A DNA stretch of 64,000 nt from Seminavis robusta (taxonomy: Eukaryota > Bacillariophyta > Bacillariophyceae > Naviculales > Naviculaceae). Below are positions 13,203 to 25,300 of the stretch, piece after piece; position 1 is the first letter of the stretch; each line of letters begins with the position of its first letter. Under the pieces are notes generated by a model. That model did not search any database. It had not been told where the DNA came from and worked only from the letters and a program-made list of their open reading frames with translations. The stretch lies in contig CAICTM010000290.1 of assembly GCA_903772945.1 (NCBI GenBank), forward strand, positions 16,256 to 80,255. Reading direction: 5' to 3'. The translations under genes and the position numbers were made by a program.

Positions 13203-16200
13203 ATGAAACGGATTGACCACGAGACAACGTGCAACATGAGGCACACGATGCCTAAGATTCTGCGCCCACAGAGGAATCCTCGTCTAATGGGAGTATCCAC
13301 CATCCTAGCTGTTCTCGTCGCAATGATTGGACCGAGTGTGTTGCTGATTCCGATGGGGGCCGAGGCTTCTGGCTTCATCTCCGTAGATGAATATGCCTGT
13401 GATATTCCAACCCTCAAGACATTGGAAGGCCGGACATTCCTTTTGACGGTCCGGGAGGACGTGTCATGGATAATGAAAGACGAGGGTCTTCTAGAAGAGT
13501 TGGAGGACTCCTTCCTGGACACCTATAATCAGCATAGCTTCTTGTCCTGTGATCTGCCTAACTTTCGTACCCTCCAGTCGGTCCACATTGAAGATGTCTC
13601 GGAAGACAGGCAGAAAGGAGGATCCATCATTACCATGACCGCCACGGGTGAGTGTCACAACTGTACCGACAGCCTTCCCTTGTTCCCGTCGCACAATCCA
13701 GGCAATGACACGGCAACCATCCATAATTCCACTGCCACTACACCAGGCCTTGCCACGGCGGAAGCAGCGGTCGACATTAATACCGTCGAAATCTTGGCTA
13801 CGCGACAGATCCTCCCCAGCTCCTGTGTCTGTCCAGCCGGTTCCGAACCTGACCCCAATCTCTTGTCGCTCCCCGAATTTCTTCCGGTGCTGAACGAGAA
13901 TTGGCTTGTCGTGGCTCCCCAAAAGACCATCACAGCGGCAAGATTGGTGGAACTACAAACGGTGGCATGCGGGGGAGAAGTTAGGAGCTTTACGTCGTTT
14001 GCTTATGTCAACGTCAATGTGGCCAAGAATGCTCAACCCACTGCTGCGGAACGACAAGCCTTGGAAGAGTCATTCATCGAAACGTACAACAGGTTGAGCT
14101 TTGCCACTTGCGATCCCTACTTTCGGGCCATTAATTCGGCCAAGTTGGAGCTCGAGGTGGATGATGACGACGACGAATCTGCGGGAAACCAGCGCTTCCT
14201 GCAGGAGAGTACTGCAGATGGCAACTCCACAATGAATGAGACTTTGCTCCCGAGCAATCAATCGACCTCGGAACCGTCAATGTCACCATCGCAGGCTCCA
14301 ACAGGAACCCGAGCTGAACGAGGGAATGCTGTCTTTTCTGTGACAGGGCAGTGTAGGAATTGCCCTGTCACCGATACGGGAAGCTTTACCCTCTTTGATG
14401 ATACCTTTCGGCGTCGACTTCTAGAACAAGGCATGGAGCACATAGCACCATCTTCTGCTACTACAAAGTATGAGCAAGTCAAGGCGATGTTCCAAGACAC
14501 TAGCATCCTTTCAGTTCTCCAGCGCAGGATGCTGCAAGAAGATCAAGCATGCGTCTGTCCCACAGATGCGGTGGACAGCGCGGGAGACGACGAGGAAACT
14601 CCCAGTCCTGCTCTCACCCAAGATGAATTTTTGGAATCCTACAACACAGAACTAGTGGAGCTCCAAGAGGACGGTACTATTGAAGTTGTGGAGTCAGCCC
14701 AAGAAGTTGAAGAAGGGCAGAGTGTTGAATGTGGTGCCAGTGTCCAGTACTTCAAGTCTGTGGTGTTTTCCGATCTGAGGGTCAACATAACATCGTTCAC
14801 AAGACAGGAAGCACGGCGTCTCGAGAACATTTTTCAAGAATCTTACAACAGGCTCGCATATGTCACCTGTGATGGGCTGTTTCGCACAGTGGCCAATGTA
14901 GAACTGCAGGTCGCACCAACAGATGGTATCGATGTGGCTGGCCGTCGCTTGGAGGATGTCTTGATGGAGCGTGAACTGCAGAATGGTCTTTCAAGCGGCA
15001 ACAACACAAATAGCAGCAATGCTACTGGTTCAATCAACGCAACCCTTCCACCTCAGCAAAACCGAAGAACACGAGAGATTGTCCCTACCTTATTTGCCAT
15101 CACTGGGACATGCCGAGTAAGTGAGATTGCTTTTCTAGTATCAACCAGATGTCTTTTTGCTGCTCACCAGTGTCCCTCTAATCTGAGTAGGACTGCCCGG
15201 TCACTGACACAGGAACCTTCAACTTGTTTGATGATGCATTTCGTAGAAGGAGGACTTTGCTGAAAGAAAGGAAATTGGCTCTTGGAGATTGGAACTTCAT
15301 GAAAAGGAGGAGTTTGCAGGAGAGTCAAGACACGACATGCATATGCCCGGCTGGAGAAGAGCCAATTGTAGGTTCAGGGCCGAGCTCTGAGGAGTTTGAG
15401 GTTGATTTGGCTGATGAGATTGCTGTATTGGAAAAGGAAGGAGAAGCAGAATCCGTTCTGAACCCAGCTGAAAACATTGTGGAGGGTCAACCAGTGCTAT
15501 GCGAGGGAGAAATAAGGCAGTTCAAATCCTTTGTGTGGGCTGATCTTGGCATCGACCCGTCACAGCTACCAAACAGAACCATTCAAACATTGGAGAAAGT
15601 GTTCGAAGACACCTACAACAGCTTGTCCTTTGAGGAATGTGATGAGTTCTTCCGTGTAGTATCCAATGTTGGCATTGTTGTGACTGAGAAACTTTCAAGC
15701 CGCAGGCTCCAAGGAATGGACACCACAAACACCTCAGCAACCAATGACACATTCTCCAATTCCTCTGGCAACAGCCTAGGACAAACCAGGGTGCTGTTCG
15801 AAGTTACTGGAAGGTGTAGGAACTGCCCTGTGACAGATGCAGGCAGCTTTAGATTGTTTGATGATGGATTCAGGAGAGAGCTCCGCGAGACTGATGAATT
15901 TCCTATTCAGACGGATAGTCTCACCGCGAGGGCTTATTCCTACAGGGCCTCCAGTCGGCATCTTCAGCAAGCTCTTGATGTCTGCTTGTGTCCCATTGTA
16001 ACTGGGCAAGTTTCAGAAGAGAATGCGACAAAAGCAGAAGATTTTTTGGGCAGCTTCAACTCCAACCTTGCCAAGGCCCAAGCAGCTGAAGCTGAAACAG
16101 GACAGACTGATGGGGGGGGAAGCAACACAACTGAAGCTCCTTTGATACGAATTCCAGTTTTTGTTGTTGAAGAAGTGGCGGACCCTGACAATTTTACGTT

Positions 16201-19200
16201 GCCAACAGCAGCACCTACTGTAGAAGTGCACCCAGAGAGCACACAAGCACCTATTGTGGCAACACCATCCACCCCAGCTCAAAATGCAACGACCCAGAAT
16301 GCAACAAAAACTCCTACTGCTAGCCCCGCAAAGTTCCAAAATGCAACGTTGCCGCCTACTCCCAGTCCTACCGAGACCACAAATGCTACTTCTGCTCCTG
16401 TCACTGCCAAACCCACAGAAGCTAGCACAACCAGTCGAACAGATTTTTCAACCGCACAACCGACAGATGAGCCAACCGAGGAACCGACAAACGAGCCAAC
16501 CGAGGAACCCACGGATGAACCAACTCAACAACCAACAGATGATCCAACTCAACAACCAACAGATGAGCCAACGTTAAGTCCCACCTCCACGCCATCTTCC
16601 CAACCTAGCTCAGAGCCCACAGCATCTCCCAGCCAATACGTAACTACATCCCCGTCTTCAAATCCATCCAAAGGTCCCTCAGTTCATCCAAGCATGCAGC
16701 CTACAGAGGTCACAGAAACCCCACAGCCATCAAAAGGACCCACAATAGCTACTGCTGCACGGACTCCTGCGCCCAGGCCCGATCCAACCTTACAACCGAC
16801 CAATCCACCCAGTGAGGGGCCAACATCGGATCTACCATCAACCCAACCTTCCCAGCTCCCTTGCAATGGTCCATCCGCAAAGCCATCTCTTGACCCATCT
16901 GAAGGACCTACCAGCAGCCCATCTGCCAGCCCTTCCAAGTTCCCCACCCCTAATCCTACAGTGGCACCCACCTCAACAGTTTGCAATGATGAACTTTTGA
17001 GTATTACTGCAGGGCTGTCACTTACTGTATCTGGGGAGTCAGCTTCTCAGGATAATGCATACTTTGCCAGTGCTCTAGTATCGGCCAGTCAATCCATGAA
17101 ATTGACTGGATGCATGCCTCAAATAGTAGCAGCCAGCGTCACTAACAGGGTTGCAACACGCCGTCGACTGCAGGGAGGCACAACTGGTTTGGAAGTGATT
17201 GACCTTAGTCTGAGCACTCGACAAGCAACATCTGGAGATATCTACAATTCTGGATACATGGGATCTCTTGTTGATGCAACCAATAGTATTCTCCAGAAAG
17301 ATGGAATCTCAGTATTGAAGGCACAAGAACCAACAACAAGCCCTTCGATGTCGCCAAGCTCCTCAGCTTTACCCTCAAACCCACCATCGGGTGAGCTCAG
17401 CACCTCTATGTTACCTTCCCACGAACCATCTAGGTTGCCAAGTCTCACTCCCAGCAGTAGTCCAACTGGTGCCCCTACAACCAGTCAGGCACCCAGCAAC
17501 GAACCAAGCCTATTGCCATCACATAGTGCGTCACCCAGCGCCAGTCCTAGCATCAGTGCTGCTCCTACCACTGACAGTTTTATGCCATCAACCAGCAAAG
17601 CACCCAGTTCATTGCCAAGTACTTCCCCCAGTACCAGACCTAGTGAGGTACCATCAGTCAGTGTGAGCCCAAGTACCGAGCCATCAACTGAGCCATCATT
17701 TGTCCCCAGCGCCAGTCCAAGTAGTCGGCCAACCGGAAGCCCCATACCAAGCAATGCGCCTAGCACAAACCCAAGCACAAGTCAAGCACCAAGTTCATCT
17801 CCCACTGCTGATCCAAGCACATCACCATCAGACAGCACCCAACCCAGTAACGTACCCAGTTCTAGCCCCAGCAGGAGCCAGGTGCCCACGACAGACCCAA
17901 GTGCTAGCCCCAGCATTATCCCCAGTGCTTCTCCAAGCAACAGTCCAACAGCTAGTGTTCATCCCAGTGGTCTTCCCAGCTTAAGTCCCAGTAATAGCCA
18001 AATGCCCAGTGCAGTTCCTACTTCTGAACCAAACAGTTCTCCCAGTTCTTCCCCAAGTGGTCCTCCCACGTCAAGTTCTCATCCCAGTGGATTTCCCAGC
18101 TTAAGTGCCACCTCCAGTCAGTTGCCAAGCAGTTCACCAAGTACCAGCCGCAGCAGTTCTCCCAGCTCAACTCCGAGTGAATCACCCACTGGAAGTTCTC
18201 AGCCCAGCATGCAGCCCAGCTCAAGCCCAAGTGTTAGCCTGCCACCAAGTGAAAGTCCAAGCACCAACCCAAGCAGCTCTCCCAGTACAATACCAAGTGA
18301 TTCTCCAACAGCAAGTCTTCATCCAAGCGGTCTTCCAAGTTTCAGCCCCAGCACCAGCCTGAACCCAAGTAGTATCCCCAGTGCCAAACCAAGTAGTCCC
18401 CCCAGTACAACCCCAAGTGAACCACCCACAGCAAGTCCTAAACCCAGTGGTCTACCCAGCTTTGGACCAACCTCCAGCCAGGGACCAAGCAGTTTCCCCA
18501 GTGTTACCCCAAGCAGTTCTCCTAGCGTGGCACCAAGTTCCTTGCCCAGCAACTTACCAAGCAAGCCGCCAAGTGTAGCACCAAGTTCCTTGCCAAGCGA
18601 CAGTCCCAGTACCACCCCAAGTTCTATCCCAAGTGATTCTCCGACAGGTAGTACTNNNNCAAGTTTTGGCCCAAGCACAAGCAAGGCGCCCAGTGACAGT
18701 CCCAGTTCCAGCCCAAGTGTGTCACCCAGCATAGCACCGAGTTCCTTGCCCAGCAACTTACCCAGCAAATCCCCTAGTGTAGCACCAAGTTCCTTGCCAA
18801 GCGACAGTCCCAGTACCACCCCAAGTTCTATCCCAAGTGATTCTCCGACAGGTAGTACTCAACCAAGTGGACTGCCAAGTTTTGGCCCCAGTGCAAGCCA
18901 GGCGCCCAGTGACAGTCCAAGTTACAGCCCAAGTGTGTCACCCAGTGCCATTCCAAGTTCCTTTCCTAGCAGATCTCCAAGTGAATCCCCAAGCAAAACA
19001 CCAACCGGCAGTCCCAGTGGCAGTCCAAGCATGTTTCCCAGTTCTAGTCCAAGTATTGCGATTGACAACAATGCTGAGCTGCAGACAGAAATCGATACTT
19101 GGATCAACACTGGAACTTCTCAGTATGGGCACATTTCCACTTGGGATGTTTCCAGGGTGGAAAACTTCTCCAATCTGTTTTCAGGTAAATCGTCCTTCAA

Positions 19201-21735
19201 TGAGGATATCTCAGGATGGAGCACTGGCCAGGTTACGAGAATGAGATACATGTTCAACAATGCAGGCCAGTTTAACCAGAACATCGGTGGTTGGTAAGTT
19301 GTTGATGCTGGAATATTGCAAATACACTGATGTTACCATTTCCTTATCAGTTTTCTTCATTGATACACCAGGGATACTTCCAATGTGGAATCTTTCGAGG
19401 GCATGTTCTATGGTGCAGCTCAATTTGACCAAGATATTGGGGGTTGGAACACTGCAAAGGCATCAAATCTTGCAGGCATGTTCCAAGGAGCAGCAGGGTT
19501 CAATCAAGCATTGAAAGACTGGGATATTGGCCAAGTAACTACTCTTGGAAGTACTTTCTATGAAGCGACTTCCTTCAACGGGGACATTACTTTGTGGGAC
19601 ACTAGAAAGGTCTCAACCTTGCAAAATACCTTCTTTGGTGCTCAGGCCTTCAACTCAAACATTGGTTCCTGGGACACAGGCCTTGTGACAAGTTTGGACA
19701 GTACTTTCTATGGTGCCAGTGCCTTCAATGTTGACATTAATGGCTGGAACACTGGTGAAGTGCTCAGTATGAGTCAAACTTTCCGGACAGCCGCTGCCTT
19801 CAACCGAGGGCTCAATGGATGGAACACAGCAAAGGTAACTGCCATCAATGGCATGTTCCAACAGGCTGCTGTCTTCGATCAAGACCTGAACAGCTGGGAC
19901 ACAGGAAATGTTGTTCTGATGTGGAACACATTTGGTGGAGCCTCAGCTTTTAACGGAGATATTTCTAGCTGGGATGTCTCAAAGGTCACCACATTCTGGA
20001 ATATGTTCAACTGGGCCGCAGCCTTCAATTCTGACATCTCTGGTTGGGATACTTCGAGTGCTGAACACATTGGTGATATGTTTCATGTCGCATCAAGTTT
20101 CAACATCAACATTGGTAGCTGGGATGTCTCGCGCATTGGATCCCTTGCTAACACCTTTGCAAGGGCATATGCCTTTAACCAGCCGCTGGGAGGCTGGGAT
20201 GTCAGTGGAGTGACAACATTTCACAGAGCGTAAGTTATTGTGCTAGTTCCAATTCTTTGCGAGTCAAACCATGTGAATCCCTAAGTTGTTTGTTCTTTCA
20301 CAGGTTCTTTCAAGCCAGTGTCTTCAACCAGGATCTTTGTGCTTGGAATGATCACATCAGCCCCACCGCAGACATGGGTGGTTCTACATTTTTAGGTACT
20401 AGCTGTGAATCAAAGGAGACACCACAGCTCTATGGATCTTATTGGGGTCCGTTGTGTTCGATGAGTTGTGTGCCAAGTGAAGCTCCAAGTATCACACCAA
20501 GCGGCCAACCCAGCTCTGCACCAAGCTCTCTACCTTCCCAGCAACCAACTGACGAATCCGCCAATCAGAGTGCATCACCCAGTTTGATTGCAAGTGAATC
20601 CCCAAGCACCAAACCAAGCGAGAGCCCAAGTATTCAACCCTCTTCTGCCCCTAGTGTGAATCCAAGTAGTTTGCCGAGTGAATCACCAAGCGCTCCAACT
20701 GGTGTACCTTGTCTCCCAGACAGAACATCCGTTGATGCTGCCCTCCTTGATATCCCTACAGCAGAGGGAACTTATGGGCCCATCGGTGATTGGTGTTTTG
20801 AAGCAATGTCTTTAGACAATCTTTTCGTCAGTCAAAATATGGGTGACTTCTCCTACAACATCAACGGTTGGGACGTAAGCAAGGTGACAGACATGACAGC
20901 CCTGTTCCAAGATACAAGCAACTTCAACCATGATGTATCTGCTTGGGACACGTCGAGAGTTACCGACATGACACAACTGTTCCGTGGGTGTTACCTCTAC
21001 AACAATGATCTCTCTGGCTGGAAACTGAGTCAAGTAACGAGCGTTAGTGGGATGTTTAATGGTGCTGTTGCTTTTGACCAAGACATCACTGGCTGGGACG
21101 TGAGCAAAGTCTACAACATGAATGATCTCTTCTGGAATGCTGGTAAGATAGTTGTCGATCTGCATTGTTGCAAATACCTTGATGTTTCCCTTGCCTAATC
21201 AGATCTCTTTTGGAATGCAGAGTCATTCAATCAGGATATTTCCGTCTGGAATGTCGGCCAAACAACTTCCATGGTGAGGACGTTTCGTGAGACAGAAGCC
21301 TTCAACCAGGACTTGAGTGCATGGGATGTTAGTAAAGTCAGTTTAGTTGGGCGCATGTTCACGGATGCAGCAGCCTTCAACACCGACTTGTGTGCCTGGA
21401 AGTCAAAGCTCCCTTCCAATGCCGATGTTACACTGATGTTTGATGGCTCAGCTTGTCCGTACACGTCTGACCCCTCCTATATCGGTGGAGAGTGGGCCCA
21501 GATGTGCAACTGGTGCATTCCTGAGCCTTCGAATGCTCCAAGCTTGGAACCATCCCAGCAACCAAGTGACCAGCCTGTCAATGCACCCAGCGACCAACCT
21601 AGCTTTGCACCCAGCGACCTACCCACCACCAATACTCCCCCACCAACTCCTCAACCAACGCTTGAACCTACAGATGAACCCACCCCACAGCCCACCGACC
21701 AACCCACTGATTCTCCCACTTCGCCCGGACCTTAG
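13203..21735 (+). CDS. Modular protein 2: giant surface protein with six-cysteine modules, Ser/Pro stalk and DUF285 arrays
   Basis: Exons 13203-15116, 15191-19293, 19372-20229, 20304-21142 and 21221-21735; phases agree and give about 2,742 residues, stop TAG. The start is the first in-frame ATG; a further exon at 12,822-12,840 is possible. A hydrophobic segment (about residues 30-56, MGVSTILAVLVAMIG...) acts as signal peptide or anchor. Four six-cysteine modules follow (CxCP motifs near 13,825, 14,550, 15,338 and 15,984), each with SFxxCDxxFR and [14 protein letters not shown] motifs. Then come a Thr/Pro/Glu linker (16,140-16,980), a 100-residue domain with RRRLQG (16,985-17,330), a roughly 570-residue SPSxxPS stalk (17,335-19,060), about 13 DUF285 repeats of 25 residues, a short PS spacer (20,470-20,700), about 7 more repeats, and a PT-rich C-terminus. 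DUF285 is known from mycoplasma and other surface proteins. Adhesin or wall function is inferred. A 4-N gap lies in the stalk. Confidence 0.88.
17335..19060 (+). repeat. Ser/Pro stalk of modular protein 2
   Basis: The region codes for hundreds of PS-dominated residues (PSSxPSxSPS style). A block of about 230 bp is present twice, at about 18,515-18,660 and 18,750-18,900, sharing the word TTCCTTGCCAAGCGACAGTC. The 4-N gap at 18,656-18,659 falls exactly in this near-duplicate, so repeat copies may be collapsed in the assembly. Confidence 0.85.
18656..18659. other. Assembly gap (4 N) in Ser/Pro stalk
   Basis: Four N bases inside the repeat stalk of modular protein 2. The frames before and after are the same if four unknown bases are counted, but the real number of missing repeat units is unknown. 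Confidence 0.98.
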
Positions 21736-22341
21736 ATTGTATCATGTTTTAAATACATTAGACTAATACGTTCTCTTTTCATTTCCGGTGAAACATTCTT
21801 GGCATCTTCGCTGGCTAGCTAGGTACCGTACCAGGTAGGGCTCTCATGGCTCACTCTCACCTGGAGATCTTCTGCATGGCTGCTTCTTCCGCCTCTGGGC
21901 TCCTTTTGGGAGGCCGGAGTCGCTTTGCACAGTGGCCAGCCAAGAAACGTTGAACCTCCCCTGTGGCCGTTTCCGCAAAAAGATTTAAAGGGAGAACGCT
22001 TCTTTAGAAAGCAATCCGGAAGTAAGACTGATGCCACAGAAGGACCACAAGCGAAAAAACAGACATCTCGAAACAAAACGGTTGTGTTGTTGTGTCGGAC
22101 ACAGAAGCAGGAAGTAGTCTACTAGCAGCCCATTGGATACCACCTAGCTTATAAACAGAGGGAAGAGACACCTCGGATATCTCACAAGGTTACAATTGCC
22201 AGATCCACTAGCTAGCTAGGTTGCACTAGCTAGTAGTGGTACTATTACAAGTTCCAGAGATATTTGATTGCCAGCTCTGGTTATTAATTTTCGAAGTGGT
22301 TTTATTATTTATTCGTCTTGGGTAACAAACGACTGTCCACG
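21736..22341. other. Intergenic region between modular protein 2 and LRR-B
   Basis: About 600 bp with no gene seen. It includes two CTAGCTAG clusters near 22,207 and 22,227, about 100 bp upstream of the LRR-B start. The sequence becomes AT-rich just before the ATG (22,270-22,315), as expected for a promoter or 5' UTR. Confidence 0.5.
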
Positions 22342-25300
22342 ATGGATTCGTCTCGCAACAATATTAATCCCCGTGCCATGCTGGAACCTCAAGTGAGTGT
22401 GGCCCGTGTGGCCGTCAGCGCGCAGCAGGACTATGAAATTTCCAAACAAATGGGAGCCATGCAAGCGTCCCAAGCCGTTCGAAGCAGCTTGTTGAACACA
22501 CGATCCTCCACTACATCTGCTGGCGGTGGTCGTCCCAGTCTTCCAAAGCGCAATAGCTCCGAAGTGGAAGAGCCAGCTGCCGTGGCAAGAGTGGGCCGTC
22601 ATGACGATTATCAAGCCGCCAAGAGAGAATCGGTTGTGGATTCTGTACCTTTGCCGCGACAGAGCAACGGCAGTGGTGGAAGAAATAGTGCTTCTCGAAT
22701 GTCAACCAGCTCAGCGGCTGTGGCTGCCACAGATGTGGCCATCATGGATATTTCCGAAATTGAACCTTCCATGGTGGCAAGAGTGGGCCGTCATGATGAT
22801 TATCAGGCGTCCAAACGAGAATCAATAGTGGATTCGATACCTCTACCCCGTCACAGTAATGTTAGTGGAGGAAGAAATAGCACTGCTCGAAGTTCCAATG
22901 GTTCCTTGGCAATGGCGGCAGCAGATGCTGCCATGAGGGATATTTCCGAAATTGAACCTACTGTGGTTGCTAGAGTGGATCGTCACGACGATTATCAAGC
23001 GGCCAAACGAGAATCGGTAGTGGATTCTGTACCTCTGCCGCGACAGAGCAACAGCAGTGGCGGAAGAAATAGTGCTTCTCGAATGTCAACCAGCTCAGTG
23101 GCCGTGGCAGCAGCAGATGCTGTCATGAGGGATATTTCTGAAATTGAACCTACCATGGTTGCTAGAGTGGATCGTCACGACGATTATCAAGCCGCCAAAC
23201 GGGAATCAGTCGCTTCCTTGGATATGCAAGTCAAGGCAAATTTATTAGCAGCAGGCCAACGAGGCAGTGGCTATCGCAACAGCAATCGCGACAGCATCAC
23301 GTCGTCTCTGCCCTCACTTACGACCATGCGAAGGGCCAGTTCACAACAATCAGAACCACAGTCCGTGGTCAAATTGCATCAGAGTACACTTTTGGAAGAA
23401 CCACCAATGGATGCTTCTGCTACTACTGCGACAACCAGATCCTCTGTCCATCAAAATTCGGCAGCACGACGGACGAGCAATGCCGCCATGGATTCGTCGG
23501 CCCGATCTTCCATTCTTGTAAATAGCAATCGAACAATAGCAGCTTCACATGGTGGACCAAGACGTACGAGTAGTGGCGATGGCATGGAACCCACCGCCAT
23601 GGTGCGCGGGAATGCCATGGATATCGACGTGAGCATACGGAGAGAACAAGACGCTCGCGCCACCAGTGGGGATGACATGGCGGCTCTGATTCCCACAATG
23701 AGAAAAGCCGCGGAAGAAGCCCAACGACGTGGAGATGTGGAGGACAGTAATAAACTGCCGGAAGGAAGTACAAGAGACGACAATAACCGAGGGGCGCGGC
23801 GTACTCATAGTGGGGATTCTACTTTGGAACCCACGTCCGTTGTCAAAATGCAAGATGGGAGCGTTGTGGAGAACCGGGGAAATACCCGCCGAACCTACAG
23901 TGGTGATAGTTTGGAACCCACCTCTTCCGTGGGCAGAATGCAGGATGGAAGTGCCATGGATAGCAGAAGAAGCGCAAAGCGCACAAATAGTGGAGATGGC
24001 ATGGAGCCACCCTCCATGGTGGCAATGCAGGATGGAAGTACTGTTGCTGCAAGCACACGACGCACACATAGCGATGATGGTTTGGAAGCCATGCCAATGG
24101 TGGCTGTCGGTATCGCGGACACGACAATGGATTCTTCGCGTGCTTCTACTGCTGCTACGTCCATACAACAAAGAGGACGAAGAAATACATCTGCCACTCA
24201 AGTCGAAGCCGACGATCAAATCAAGGCCGGGCTCCGTAATTCTCGCATGAGTGCCACGGTCGTGGGTGCATCGTCTGTTAGTGCAGCCAGCAGGCGATCG
24301 ACGGCACCTCCCAAGGCGGCGGATGCCGACGCCCGTGTCAAGGCTGGTTTGCGAAATTCTAGAATGTCTGCAACACCAGGTGCCGTGGCAGTTGGGGCCG
24401 TCAGTGTTACAAACCAAAACAACAATACGCAGGAAGTTAAAAATACGGGATCCATCACTCCACCCACATTGAGCCAAGCCGAGTCAGATTCGCGGGTTAA
24501 AGCCGGACTACGCAACGCTAGAATCTCTGGTGCCGCATTTGGTTCAGTGTCTGTTGGAACTGCGAGTGACATTTCCTCCGCCGGATCTCTTTCGCCGCCG
24601 GCTTTGACCCAAGCAGAGTCTGATGCACGCGTAAAGGCTGGACTGCGCAATTCCAGATTCTCCGCTTCCACGGCTGGTGCGTCGTCTGTTGGAACTGTCA
24701 GTGATGTCGGTTCTACAGGGTCTATAACGCCGCCAAAGTTGACTCAGGCCGAATCTGATTCCCGAGTCAAGGCAGGATTGCGGAATGCAAGACATTCTCT
24801 TGCCACGCCTGGTGCTGTGCCGGTAGGAGCGATCAATGTTTCGAATAGCAATCAAGAAGAAGTGGGGTTTCTCACTCCACCAAACATGACTCAAGCAGAA
24901 TCTGACTCTCGTGTTAAGGCTGGGTTGAGGCAATCAAGACTGAGTGCTCCCGCCGGCATGTTGGTTGGGGCTGCCAACATAATGAATGACAATAGCAGCA
25001 AATCTGTCAATCAGGTGGAAGCAGACGCTCAAATCAAGGCAGGGTTGAGAAGATCTAGGCCGTCAGTGATTTCCGAGACCAGTCCCCTGTACGAGGACGG
25101 TGGAACACCGACATCAACGAGAGCTAGCGGAACCGCTGCTACGCTGGATCAGGATGCTCGTCTCAAACGAGGACTACGAAACTCTGTTGGCCCAGGAACG
25201 TTGGTTGGAGCTTTGGCTGTGACACCCGAGAGTAAAGGACGTGGCTTGGGTGCCAGTAACCGAGCATCTTTGACTCCAGGAGCTTCACCTGGACTTCGAT

